From Aspidapion aeneum (Eukaryota > Arthropoda > Insecta > Coleoptera > Brentidae): a stretch of 64,000 nucleotides of DNA. Position numbers and translations under genes: made by a program. Below are positions 18,979-30,282 of this stretch, piece after piece. Under the pieces are notes generated by a model, which searched no databases, was not told the DNA's origin, and saw only the letters and a list, made by a program, of their open reading frames with translations. Positions within the stretch are counted from its first letter, which is position 1, and every line of letters begins with the position of its first letter. The stretch is taken from the NCBI GenBank assembly GCA_963576565.1, contig OY755045.1:2975477-3039476 (forward strand), read 5' to 3'.

Positions 18979-21410
18979 GGGTCATTCTAAAAATTTGGGA
19001 CAATATGAGGGGTAAAAGTGTAATCGACCTAAGTTATGAATATTAACACTCTTTTTAATTTACTTGCATGGGATATCGCTTTCTGATAATGTTTAGGTGT
19101 GTGGCCAAAAATCTATGTCAAAATTTGAAATATTATTGATAAAAAATAAAAATTTGTGTCCACGGAGTGGAATGGATTCTCCACGGAGTTGAAATTTCAT
19201 GTAGTTTAGAATTAATTTAATATTAAAAAAATTCTAAAACTAAAATTTTCGCATGGTATATGTTACTAAAAATGCTTTCTTAAGGAGAGAGAAAATAACA
19301 CATGGGTGGTAAGCTTACTTTTTTAAAGAAAAGAAAGGTTTTCTGTTTTAGTATATAAACAAAGAAACAATAAACTCGTATTTTAAAAATAAACAGATTT
19401 TAAATAACTTAGTTTAAAAATGTATGAAATACATAAAAAAACGCTAAACAGAGGATAATTTATTTTAATAATTTTGCATGCATAACCGTCGTCGCTGTCG
19501 TCGCATACAGAACAAGTAAAAAAAGCGTTCTGGCTCCCCTTATTGCACTTGCTACAGATCCATTTAAGACAATTTAGGCATTGAATCCATTCAAGATTAG
19601 TATTATGTTTAGATTTGCTGTTGGGGGCTAATTACTATATCATATTTTGAGTTATCTTCTTTACGTTGTTGCTTATCAGTTTTTCGAGATTTACTCTATG
19701 TCTGTTAAGTATCACTTTTGTTTCTTACTTTTTTTGGAGGTAATTACATCGTTTTTACCTGGATGTGCATTTTATAAACTGTCTTTTAGCCTTGCAGCTT
19801 TTGTTCACAGATATAAAATTGGTGAATAGTTGTTTTCTTAAAACTTCTGACTTCCGAATACACGGTTTGATCTTTTAACAAATTTTTGGCGTTTGTTAAT
19901 GGGGAATTTTTCTATTATAATTATTATTATTCTATGTAGTCTTGTTTTGTACCGCTGCGTTAATTTTTTGTCCTTCTCGACTTTTTTCTATAATGCTTTC
20001 AATTTTCTTACAGTGTCTGAGCGCTTCCATAAAATCCTTTTCTTCTAGACCTGAGACATTTACTAAGTTCTGATTATTTTCAATTTCCTTTAACTCTCTG
20101 GCACTAGTTTTTTGTTTGCACTATGATTTCGTTAGTATTCTTTCCACTTTCTCTAAATCTTTATTTTCTCTTCTCGATACTTCTCCAATAAGCCTAATTT
20201 TGCCTTGTTTTGGCCGCTTGTAATATCTTTGTCTTTTCTCCTGCTTTGCCATTTCATATTACTGACAATCTTTTTTTTGCTGTCTTCGCTTTTCTAAGTC
20301 CACCCTTTGGTTTCGCCATATTTTTGCTAAAACAAAAATCTATGTAAAAATAATTAATTTTTATGACCGGTTTACTATTATAGTCTAAAATCAGAATGCA
20401 GCACGAAAACAAGAACAGAAATCCTGTATTTAATGCAAAAATTTATACGTTTTTAAAGTTTATTTTTGCTGTTCTTTTAAATAAATACAAAGTCATATAG
20501 CTAAATATTAACCCACCCTAGGAGATGACTCTTCAACCCCAGTACAAGTAATTAACAAATACTAGCAATTAATTTAAATTAAAGCGTCTTCTAAGGTTAA
20601 AAAACACTTATTATTTCTACTCCATAGACACCAATCTAGTCCATGGACTTATAAATGTCCATGGAGCAGAAGTCCATGGAGTAGAATTTTTTTGGAAAAA
20701 AATAGTTATTTATTCGCGAAACAAAAAAAGCTGTACTAATTGTCGCATAAGATTAAAATGCCAACAAATGGTCAACTAAACGCATATTTTTTTAAAAAAA
20801 TTAACTTTGCTAAAAAATTTTAAACGCGTCCATGGAGTAGAAATCAATAAAAATACGTACCTGCCAACGAGCACTACGACAATCATAACGACCAATCGCA
20901 CAAAATTGAGCAATGCTATCATATCGAACGGCAAAACCAAACTAAAACGCTAGTGTCAAATAGTCCAGGCGCGCTTAATAATCTAGTACCAACCCTGGGC
21001 GGCAAAATTCTTCCAGGTCCACGTAGTAGAATTCAAATGTAGGTACACACTTCTCTTAATAATTTTTAATAACTATTTTTAGTAAATATTTGTTTTTGGC
21101 TATAGTATAATAATTATTGACATTTAATCTTTTGATGTAAATGGCTGTTATGACCCGAAAAAAAATAGGTTTTTTTAAATAAAGCAATATTTTAGGCAAA
21201 ACGTGATGGTTACAGTCCATGGAGCGGAATTTTGATGCCTTTGGGCAGTTTTTAAAAATATTTTTAAACTGAAAACAAATAATTTAATAAAAGATCCTAA
21301 CAAAAGGCATTTTATATTATTACCTAAAAATTATAGATTAATAAAGAGTATTCTTGTTTTAATAATATTGGATGGTTACATCAAATTGTCCCAAATTTTG
21401 AGAATCATCC
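18979..21410. mobile_element. 2,432-bp TIR element with unknown transposase
   Basis: The ends are inverse over 25 bp with 22 matches: GGGTCATTCTAAAAATTTGG and GGATGATTCTCAAAATTTGG, both followed by GACAA. Both sides are flanked by ATAT, and the insertion interrupts a minisatellite unit, which fixes the boundaries. Several copies of TCCAYGGAGNRGAA (at about 19158, 19186, 20639, 20660, 20674, 20830, 21020 and 21217) look like subterminal binding sites. It encodes a lysine-rich, finger-ended remnant on the minus strand. No DDE block was recognised, so the superfamily is open. Confidence 0.75.
19475..20322 (-). pseudogene. Remnant of a finger-containing transposon protein
   Basis: A start is suggested at 20322 (MAKPKGGLRKAKTAKKRLSV). 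It is followed by lysine/arginine-rich segments in shifting frames, for example YYKRPKQGKIRLIGEVSRRE and ALRHCKKIESIIEKSREGQK. Near the other end (19620-19475) lies EWIQCLNCLKWICSKCNK, then FFTCSVCDDSDD: a W-x2-C-x2-C-x3-W-x-C-x2-C finger with a last C-x2-C and an acidic end. This fits a C-terminal PHD-like finger as in pogo-type proteins. The DDE core is not visible and the span is short for a transposase, so an internal deletion is likely. Function inferred from context only. Confidence 0.45.
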
Positions 21411-22115
21411 ATATACCAAATTTTCTAAAATTCATTTGAAGTGAAGTGTGTCAAAAACATTTTTTATGGAAGGGGGTGGGGGGTAGGGGTGCGAGGACAT
21501 TTTTTCATTATTGCTGTATTGTCATCGGACCACTATATGTATACCAAATTTCATCCAAATCGGATAATGAAAAGTGTGTCAAAAACGCATTTTTCTATAG
21601 ATGGGGGTGGGGGTAGGAGTGGTAGGATATTTTTTTCTTAATATTGTATTGTCATCGGATCACTATATGTATACCAAATTTCATCCAAATCGGATAATGG
21701 GAAGGGTGTCAAAAATGCATTTTCTATGGAAAGGGGTGGGGGTAGGGGGTGGGAGGATATTTTTTAATTATTGTTGTATTGTCATCGGACCACTGTGTGA
21801 ATACCAAATTTCATCCAAATCGGATAACGGGATGTGTGTCAAAAACAAATTTTTCTATGAAAGGGGGTGGGGGTAGGGGTGGGAGGATATTTTATTTTTT
21901 CTTATTGTTGTATTATCATCGGACCACTATCTGTATACCAAATTTTATCGAAATCGGATAACGGGAAGTGTGTCAAAAACACATTTTTCTATAGAAGGGG
22001 TAAGGGTAGGGGTGGGAGGATATTTTTTTCCTAATGTTGTATTGTCATGGGACCACTATGTGTGTACCAAATTTCATCCAAATCGGATAATGGGAAGTGT
22101 GTCAAAAACGCTTCA

Positions 22116-23542
22116 CAAGATTTGATATTTAGTTAGACAGTCTCAAGTTAAATAAAATAAAAGCTTGTAAAAATAGACCGGTCGACTGTGTACCGTGAAC
22201 TGTATTATGAAAATGTGTTAGGTAATTTTTTTTTCTAAACATTATTTTATTAGGGATTTCTAAAGCTTTTAACTTTAGTAACTTTCGGTGTGAAGCACAC
22301 CCAATGCTAATTTCACTGTAAAGGTTCTATTTTCGCCTATAACCCTGTGAGACCCTCTTTAATGTGGATAATGGCAGAAATGTGTCAGTCCTTTATTTAA
22401 TTTTATATGAAAGGTTCATTCTAAAAGCCGCATTTCCCATCGAGAAAAAATAGTATATTAGGTATATCCTGAGGGATAAAATAAAGGGAGAAAATTAGCA
22501 AATTTTATCCCGAGAAAACAAGTTTTTCGACGAGCTCAATGAGGGCTACGCTTCGCTAAGAGTAGGGGAAATGGGGGCAATATGGGATACTTAATTTTAT
22601 AGGCTTATTTTTCCTATAAATGATCACCATTGCGTTTGTGATTTGGAATTTAGTTGGCTAGATATGTTATCTTGATGATTTGATTTTCAGTTTAAACGAT
22701 TTATACTTGATATTGTATTAAAGTGGCACCGCGTCATCAAAACCGTGATGGCGGGAAGGGAGTAGAGGGGTACATACAGTGGGCCGCACTTCCTGTAATT
22801 TTTTTATTGGTATTGATTCCCAAAATGAGGCACTGCACTAATTAGTCATCAACTTACTATTTTACTTGCTTTTTATTTATGTCTTCTTCTAAACGATTTT
22901 ATTAGAAAGGAACATATATACTCTTGTCTGGGTGTTACGAACATATTGATTTAGCCGGGCTATGACGTTATTTATTCGTTGTTGTTTTGACTGTTTTAAT
23001 GTCAAACAAATTGGGATCGACTTTTTACAAAACAAATTACCGTTCTTGCAACTAAATCAATATTTGCGCACATTTTAATATAATTTTGGATTCTCTTTTA
23101 TGTTTCGGATCTTTATTTATTAGGTAAGTACCTATTTTATATCTCCTTTAAAAGGTCTCGGTGTTTTATTATAGACATATAACGTGGCACACTGCAGTTA
23201 CAAAGTGAAACAACAATTTTTTGAGCCTTCTTTACATAGATTTTGCCGCAAAACTTGGTTTACCATAGCTATGACGCGGTACGCTGTGTCACTTATATAT
23301 ATCCTCAACTATAGAACATTATACTTTTATTTAATTTTTTTTAACAAGTTGATTTTGTCCCTTTTTGGCCCGCATACGGGGTAAAATGGGGTAATGCCTA
23401 TATGTGGCGAATCGGGCGGGCAGTTGTGTAATTTAGAATCAATATTTTTGTAAGACAAGTTTTATTTATTAAAATATTAACCAAGATTACAATACTTATT
23501 CAAAAAATAAAAAGTTGTAATAAAAAATACATTTATATTAAT
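22116..23542. other. Long stretch without recognised genes
   Basis: No supported coding region. At 22563, TAGGGGAAATGGGGGCAA resembles the inverse of 30935-30958 and the ends of pogo-type elements, and at 23376 GGGGTAAAATGGGGTAAT is of the same style, but no paired ends were found. The remainder is AT-rich and unassigned. Confidence 0.4.
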
Positions 23543-23554
23543 TAAATTTAGTAT

Positions 23555-24708
23555 AAAGACAAGGAGGCAGAGAACAAGCCGGTTTCAGGGCGGGTAGATC
23601 GACTTCTGATCATCTCTTTTGTATAACCCAAGTTATTGAAAAGAAAATGGCATACGGACAAGAGCTGCATCTGCTTTACGTCGATTTGCAGAAGGCATAT
23701 GATAGTATACCACTAAATTTACTTTGGAAAGCGTTGGAAAGCACAAACATTAGCGTACAACTAATTAAGGCCATCAAAGAGTTATACCGCAACAAAAGGC
23801 TTCCAAGTAAATAAAGTCCTTAAAGAAGGTTGCTGTATCTCGCCTACGCTCTTCAAGATATACTTGGAACAAGTCCTTAAAGTATGGAAGAGAAAATGCC
23901 AAAAAATGGGAATTCCGTTGGGCGAAACCAACTTGTATACTTTATGTTTCGCCGATTATCAGATAGTAGTGGCTCAGGATTATGACGACCTCGAATATAT
24001 GACACGAAAACTAATAGAAGAGTACAATAAGTGGGGACTAGAGGTTAATCTCAATAAGACAGAGTATATATCGGTGGAACGAAACAGGATCTAATCTTAA
24101 ATACCGGGCAGCCAATTCAGTCCTGTGATGACTATAAATACTTAGGTCTAAAAATTACAGCTGACGGAACACTAGACAATGCTATAAAAGATCGAAACGT
24201 ACAAGGAAGGAAAGCAATAACTTTATTAAATGGAATAATTTGGGACCAAAGTATATCAAAATATAACAAAAAGCTTATATATAACACCATTGTAAAAAGT
24301 ATAATTACATACGGCTCAGAAGTATGGCCAATCAAGAATAGAACAGAAAAAATGCTTTCCGCTACGGAGATGGACTATTGGAGAAGAGCAGCAGGGAAAT
24401 CAAAAAGAGAAAGAGTTACAAATCAAAGAATAAGAGAAATTATGACAGTGGGAACGTACTTTAGTGGATGATATAAGAACAAAACAACTGGTGTGGTACG
24501 GACATGTACAAAGAATGAATGATGAAAGACTACCTAAACAAATACTACAATGGAAACCAATTGGCGGAAAAAAACGAGGACGGCCAAGGAGAAGCTGGAA
24601 AGAAGGAATAGACAGTGAAATAAGAATAAGAGGCCTAGATGAGAAATTATGGGCAAACAGAAACGAGTGGAGCTTGGGTATCGGAAGACGTAGAACGTTG
24701 TGAAACCG

Positions 24709-24753
<45 letters not shown>
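23555..24753 (+). mobile_element. LINE copy A with (TA)n tail and 12-bp TSD
   Basis: A 5'-truncated non-LTR retrotransposon is flanked by TAAATTTAGTAT on both sides (23543-23554 and 24754-24765). The 3' end is GAAACCGATAAATATATAT followed by (TA)n, not poly(A). Copies B (35830) and D (34902) share this end. Coding pieces cover RT and the long C-terminal region. The perfect 12-bp duplication suggests a recent insertion, although the reading frame is broken several times. Confidence 0.9.
23571..24703 (+). pseudogene. Reverse transcriptase and C-terminal domain of LINE A, broken
   Basis: Translation in three frames gives EQAGFRAGRSTSDHLF, then LLYVDLQKAYDSIPLN (RT block with the first catalytic D), then LYTLCFADYQIVVAQDYDD. 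The catalytic FADD motif is changed to FADY here; copy B retains FADDQ. After it come WGLEVNLNKTEYISV, YKYLGLKITADGTL and KLIYNTIVKSIITYGSE. The C-terminal block is LVWYGHVQRMNDERLPKQ with KKRGRPRRSWKEG and ends NEWSLGIGRRRTL. The W-GHV-RM and RGRPR-W motifs are typical of insect endonuclease-RT LINEs often annotated as craniofacial development protein 2-like. Frameshifts near 23805, 24090 and 24455 and the FADY change make it inactive. Confidence 0.85.
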
Positions 24754-24758
<5 letters not shown>

Positions 24759-24879
24759 TTAGTATTTATAAAATGTATAAAGAATCACCTTGAACCTAGA
24801 CATCGCTGTCGAATCTTCCACACGAATTTTGCGCCCATTTTTTGCAAAGACAACATAAAAAAAATTAAAAAAATTTTGA

Positions 24880-25165
24880 GACTCAACTTATTACCATTAA
24901 ACCCCCTTTTCAGGAAACCGGGTGGCGCGAGAAAATTTTTGTTTTCACGAAAAATTTACGACAATTATTTCATAAATTGGTTTTCGAAAATTTTAAATTT
25001 TTCTAGAGTTGTAGTGCTAAATTGAGACTCAACTTAGCATTAGCACCCCTTTCTAGGCAAACGGGGGGCGCGACAAATTTTTTTCTTATACGACAAATTT
25101 ACGACAATTATGCATATATTGCGAATATCCAATTCTTAAGTTGTAATGCTAAGTTTACAGAGGTT
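24880..25165 (+). repeat. Two-unit tandem repeat, about 140 bp each
   Basis: TTGAGACTCAACTTA occurs at about 24875 and 25021, followed in both by ACC-CCCTTT-CAGG-AAACG/CGGG, GGCGCGA-AAATTTTT, TTTACGACAATTAT and TAGTGCTAA/TAATGCTAAG. The units have diverged considerably. No coding function. Confidence 0.7.
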
Positions 25166-25460
25166 GTGGTTTTTGCAATATAGGTAAGTTTTCAGATTTT
25201 AAAGTTGTTTTAACGTTGGTTTTACTTTGTGTAAACGCAGTTTATATCTGTGTGAGTATCAAATATGTATGCCGTATTTAACTTTCCAAAGTGCTCCATT
25301 ATAATATTTCTTTTGTAAAATAAAAAAACTGATTTTGCAATTCCGAATTTAAATCCTCAGTGGTTATTTTATTCGCTTTTTATTCTAAAAATGAATGGAT
25401 TTTATTTCCATTTTTAAAAAGAATAGATATAAGCTTTGTCATTCCAATAAGACCAGTAGG

Positions 25461-26060
25461 CAGTGGCGGCGTCTACAGGGACGGTGTGCCCTCCCAAAAC
25501 TAGACAACAAACAGTATTTTTAATTGATTTATTTATTTAAATACCTTGACATATGAACTTCGATTATAAATAAAATCTTTAGGGCCACATAGATCGGACC
25601 TTAAAATTAACCAAAATTTTTGTGTAAGTAATGCCGAGGGCTGTTCCATAAAAACTTATAATAGAAAATTTAATAAAAAATTATAGGATGCTCAAAACTC
25701 GTTGTGCGGTTGTGAAAAAAGAAATGCTTTTTTTAGCTTTATTTGTCTTGTTATGAACAATCCACGAAGTGATCCTGCGTGCAAAGGGAATGTGTGATAT
25801 CAAGCATTTTTGAGAAAAGTTAAAAATACACATAGTAAGTGGTATTCATTTAATTTTTCTATGCTAGGCAGGACTGATAGGTAAAACATTGCCGAACATA
25901 ATAAAAATGTGACAAAAATTAGACATCTTAGTAGGTTAATAGACTGTTTAAAATTTGTTTGGAGAATACTAAAATAAAATTGTTTCGCTAAATTTTTTTA
26001 TCTCATATTTCATGCAATTTAAATTTCTGCCCCCCCCCCAATTTATAACGTCACCACTAG
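25461..26060 (+). mobile_element. hAT element of the CAGTGGCGGC family, copy 2, decayed
   Basis: Starts CAGTGGCGGCGTCTACAGGG and shares CCCTCCCAAAACTAGACAAC and the N-terminal transposase block (TGAACAATCCACGAAGTGAT) with the copy at 8311. It ends TATAACGTCACCACTA, an imperfect inverse of the start, so this copy preserves both ends at 600 bp. The coding block is broken by indels, including the loss of the GGTGGC segment after CCTGCGTG. No clear 8-bp duplication remains. Confidence 0.7.
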
Positions 26061-26124
26061 GCACAATTTTTCTTCTCTAGTTAGGTTGAATTGAGAAATA
26101 AGAAATAAAACAAAAGTAAGGGAT

Positions 26125-27382
26125 GCAGTGCCGCATCCAGGAAAATGTCTTGGGGGGCCCGAGGCCTCTAGGCCTCTGGAACAGGCCCAAGGCCTCATGA
26201 TATTGTATTTTATGCTATTTTATCTTTTCATTAATGAAATATGTGAAATTTTTTGAAAAAATCTTAGGTTTGGGGAAGTCCCGGGCCGCGTATTTACGTT
26301 TCCGTGCTGATTTCACGGCAGCGCTGTTTTGAAATAGACACGGAAATGTTGCAACATATTTGGTTACAAATGCGTGTTGATTTTAAGGCGCCGCGACTCG
26401 AACAAGGCACGGATTTGTATTGAATTACGCAGCGCAGGGGTTTACTTATTAGTGCACATTTAAAACTTAAATTGGATTCACGTTGTTTATTAGTTTGATT
26501 TTGAGGTTATATGTTTATTAATATGAAAATTATGGAGCAGTTTAAAAGTATTTGTACTATATACTACTCAAGATGTGGAAATTCTTTGAAGTTTGAAAAA
26601 CACTCTTCCATTAACTATACCTGCAAAGTTCAGTGTTCATTGTCTTACACCGGCAACTACGACGACAGATGTTGTTCTGTTATTAATAAATTTTAATGAT
26701 TTAAATGATTTTCACTTGATTTCTAACCACATGAAAATAGAAGGTTTCAAAAACCTAACCTAACGAAAGCTAATAAATCAAATCTAACCGAACCGAACCA
26801 AAGCAAATTGAACCAATAATTTTTTCAAAAAAAAAAAAACTTTCCTGAGTTCCTACCCGGGATCCTAGAGGATGTGAATCCGAACCGAACCGATCCTAAC
26901 TAAACCGGACCGACCCTAACCTAACCAAACTAAACTACAACACTATTCACACCCTCTAGGATCCCGGGAAAGAAGTCAGAAAAGTTTTTTTTTTATTTGT
27001 TGGTTCAGTTTGCTTTGGTTCGGTTCGGTTCGGTTTGGTTCAATTCGGTTCGGATTCACATCCTCTAGGATGCCGGGTAGGAAGTCAGGAAAGTTTTTTT
27101 TTTGAAAAAAATTATTGGTTCAGTTTGCTTTGGTTCGGTTCGGTTAGATTTGATTGATTAGCTTTCGTTGTTAGCGTTTTAATCTGACAGTTGAATAAGC
27201 TTTTGTAATAGTTTAATAAGCGGTGTTCTCCTACAGATCCGTACTCATTACGAAATCAAAACTCTTAAAATCAACACGTATTTGAACCCAAATATATTGT
27301 AACATTTCCGTGTCTATTTCAAAACCGCGCCGACGTGAAATGAGCACGGAAACGTAAATAGGCGTCCCGGGCCTCGAGCCCC
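26125..27382 (-). mobile_element. Degraded hAT-type MITE, interrupted
   Basis: CAGTGCCGCATCCAG, GGCCTCATGATATTGTATTT and TATGCTATTTTAT match the inverse of the MITE at 49665-49861. It breaks after GTCCCGGGCC, where the foldback element 26288-27363 is inserted, and resumes with TCGAGCCCCCCAGATTTTTT. The far end is lost. Confidence 0.6.
26288..27363. mobile_element. Foldback element with 95-bp TIRs and 10-bp TSD
   Basis: The ends GCGTATTTACGTTTCCGTGC and, inverted, GCCTATTTACGTTTCCGTGC align over about 95 bp with few differences. The 10-bp duplication GTCCCGGGCC is perfect (26278-26287 and 27364-27373). A TSD of 9-10 bp and long TIRs fit Mutator/Foldback-type elements. A second, inner palindrome (about 26762-27170) consists of AAAACTTTCCTGA-, CCCGGGATCCTAGAGG and CCGAACCGAACC words. 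The same module sits in the foldback element at 37098. No transposase. Confidence 0.85.
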
Positions 27383-28122
27383 CCAGATTTTTTTGTTAAC
27401 TTTTTATTTATTTTAGTTTTTTAAATAATTTTATTAGGGACACCCCGTATTTGAACTTTATTATAGAGTCAACAGTCATAAAAATACTTTTTCGATGTGA
27501 TAATGGATAAATCGATGACCAGATAGCACATCTAGGTCAAATTTAAATGCTCAAACTTTTAACTTGCCATTGAGCGAGCGATTATCATGCAATTTTAATA
27601 GCCCCAATCTAGATCAGAATGAATTGGCATTTTATGCAAGCTGTTATAAAAGGGACTTATTTTCAGGTTAAAATAAAACCTTTTTTTTAAACGTGTATCT
27701 TAAATAAGTGGATCCATGACGGATCTGATACTTTGACAGCCCATTAGCATACGCCAAATGAACTGTCGCACAATCACGTGTTTAACACGTAAAAAAGGCG
27801 TGAGAAAAAAAACGTTGATTTTAAAAGCTGCTAAAAAAAACCGTTTATTTCATATATGAAAACAAGCTTAATAGGTCATTCATTAACGTTATAAAAAATA
27901 ACGTTGGTAAAAACTGCGTTGTAATAACGCCATTATCAAATAAAAACAGCAATGTTTTACGTTAGTTTCAAGTCATTTTTATCAACTTTAAAATCACATT
28001 AGATTTACGCCTTTTCTACACGAATTTTAAAACGCGACTTGCATGGCTTTTCTACCGAATATTTTTGAGATTTTACTAGCAGCAGCGCCACCTATTGTCG
28101 GCATTTTTCACTTTGACGCAAT
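27383..28122. other. Unassigned; holds an inverted end of repeat Z type
   Basis: At 27711-27757 GGATCCATGACGGATCTGAT and ATTAGCATACG mirror 29943-29993 in inverse orientation. They may be the two ends of one larger element surrounding the hAT MITE. The rest is AT-rich and unrecognised. Confidence 0.4.
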
Positions 28123-28130
28123 CTATCTGG

Positions 28131-29197
28131 TAGAGATGGGTAGTTCGCGAACGAACTAGAAAAATGAACTAGTACATTTAACAAGGAAAACGAACTAGTT
28201 CACTTTTCTAAAATGAACTAGTTCAAAGTGAACTATAAAGAAGGAACACACAATACTCTTAACCCAATTATTTCTGTACACTAGAAACGCGGCATCGAGT
28301 GAACGATACCGCGGTGTTTTCTACGATGAACGAACGAACTGTTAGAAATGAACTATTGAGTTGAACTAATAAGTAAAAATCGGCGTTCGTTCAGTCGGTT
28401 AGGGTGTCGAATCACCTGTTTAGTTGCATTGATTGGCAAGCCTAAGCTACGATGAACTAGGTATTTAAAGTTTTGATTTGATTGCGGAAAATTAAAGAAC
28501 TGCTAGCCTAATACAAAATAATAGGGCCATTTTCGGTCAGTTACTAAGAATAACGGCAACATTTCAGGGCAAAAAAGATAGATTTTATGACATTAGGAAT
28601 GCTGCATCTGTCTTCCTGTTCATGAAATGCTGAACGAGCACAGAACACTGAACGAGTGAACGATACCGCGGTGCTTTCTACGATGAACGAACGAACTGTT
28701 AGAAATGAACTATTGAGTTGAACTAATAAGTAAAAACCGGCGTTCGTTCAGTCGGCTAGTCGAATCGAATTTCGTTGCATTGACTGGCACGCTTAATCTA
28801 CGATGAACTAGGTATTTCAAATTTTGATTTGATTACGGAAAATTAAGGAACTGCTAGCCTAATACAAAATAATGAAATTTTGACGAATGTCCAATTATTT
28901 ATTATGTATTTATACCTACTGTAAAATATTTTAGTAAAAAAAAGCATTATAACAAAAATAATTTTAAACTGTTTCTGATTCTGCAAATATTTTAACTAAA
29001 AATTAAACAATTAAAACAACTCAGAAATACGATAAACCGGTTTTTTTTTAACAGAATGAATATAAATATATAGCACGCTTAATCCATATAGCCATTCCGT
29101 TAATAGTTCAAACGAACTAGTTCAGTGAACTAGTTCATTTTGGTGAACTAGTTCACATGAACTAGTTCACTAAAATGAACTGCTAAGCACATCTCTA
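28131..29197. mobile_element. hAT MITE made of GAACTAGTTC palindromes, 1,067 bp
   Basis: Ends TAGAGATGGG and, inverted, TAGAGATGTG; the 8-bp duplication CTATCTGG is perfect (28123-28130 and 29198-29205). The first 110 and last 110 bp hold about a dozen GAACTAGTTC or GAACTAG half-sites, which suggests transposase-binding palindromes. The interior contains a direct duplication: CGAGTGAACGATACCGCGGT and about 230 bp of following sequence recur about 361 bp apart (28296 and 28656). No coding capacity. Confidence 0.92.
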
Positions 29198-29205
29198 CTA
29201 TCTGG

Positions 29206-29779
29206 CAGTACTTTGGCCTCTAAACGCCAAAAACCTGTTAAGGAACTGATCTCTGATTCTTTACGATCACGACGCATCTGTTATTAACCTCATAAAAACA
29301 CATTAATATTCTGTGAAAGTGTTTACTGTTAAAAAATCTTGTTTAGCTTTTAAAAAAAACATAATGTATATAGATAGATATATAGATATTTTGTCTTGCC
29401 TTGAGTGCCATATTTAAAATTGTCTTGTAATGTTGTAGTGTTAAATTAGTGAACTTTTATAACTTCCTTTCGCATCTCTTTTAAGTTAAAAAAAGTCTTA
29501 ATCTAGTGGCATTTTAGAACATGTTGTGGAGGACTTTTCAAGTGTGAATTTGGTACATGAAAATAACGAGGGTAAAAAACACGTTATATACCCAGCACCA
29601 GAAACTTCAACAAAAAGTACATTTTTATAACTTGATTTCTCCTTGTTTTTAAGTTATCTTTAAGCATGTAGATTAACCAAAATAAATATTACATGGTATG
29701 AGGTTGTTTTCAAGTAAAAAAAAACTTTGTTATTTTTGTTCACGTTAATTTAACGTTGATGTGATTTTTGTGCTATGTG
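29206..29779. other. Unassigned AT-rich sequence
   Basis: No recognised gene or repeat; it may be internal to the putative element bounded by the inverted repeat Z ends at 27711 and 29993. Confidence 0.35.
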
Positions 29780-29995
29780 GGTATATCCGCCTTGAAAACG
29801 GTGTTTTGTAAATATCTCAGAAACGAAAGCTCCTGCACAAATTTTTGAGCAAAATGTAGTCTACACTATCCCGAAAACTGCATACTCCCTTAAAAAGTTA
29901 GCATTTCTAAAAAAAATTATATACCATGGGTTTAATTGCAGTATGCTAATAGGATAGGTAGGAAGGTATCAAATCCGTCATGGATCCTAGGTAGG
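29780..29995 (-). repeat. Dispersed repeat Z, inverted partial copy
   Basis: The reverse complement reads CCATGACGGATTTGATACC, TGCAGTTTTCGGGATAGTGT and GAGCTTTCGTTTCTGAGATA, matching 11900-12000 and 58080-58262. The 5' part with CCTAGCCCGC is absent. Confidence 0.65.
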
Positions 29996-30282
29996 TAAAA
30001 AAAGTTTAGCTAAGGAAAATAAAACAACGTTTTTGTTTTAATGTACATAGTTATTTTAAAAACATCTATATCTCCCCTTTAAATTACCTATAATTTAAAA
30101 AAGTTTGATGGTTTAATGAAATAGGTAAAGACAAACTTACGAAACGAAAATTTATAACTTTTTTATAGGTGGCTCCAAATACACTTAAAAACTAAATTTC
30201 CAATTTCTTATAGTTCAATCATAAAAGACAAATATAATCCATATTTGATGGAAAAGGTGTATGAATAATACATACATACATA

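Larger units (their letters stand above)
18885..22115 (+). repeat. 130-bp minisatellite, split by a transposon
   Basis: Units carry TCATCGGACCACTATATG, TACCAAATTTCATCCAAATC, GGGAAGTGTGTCAAAAAC and a G-rich GGGGGTGGGGGTAGGGGTGG block. GTCATCGGAC recurs near 21521, 21651, 21781, 21914 and 22044, a period of 130-133 bp. The first unit (18885-18978) is separated from the rest by the 2.4 kb element at 18979-21410. Frames across it encode only repeat-derived peptides. Confidence 0.9.

Noticed and set aside
21441..21961. Overlapping frames rich in glycine and valine
   Set aside because: All are translations of the 130-bp minisatellite.
26740..26960. CCTAACCTAA and CCGAACCGAACC words resembling telomeric (TTAGG)n
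   Set aside because: Only two or three irregular units occur, inside a palindromic module that also exists at 37415; there is no telomeric array.
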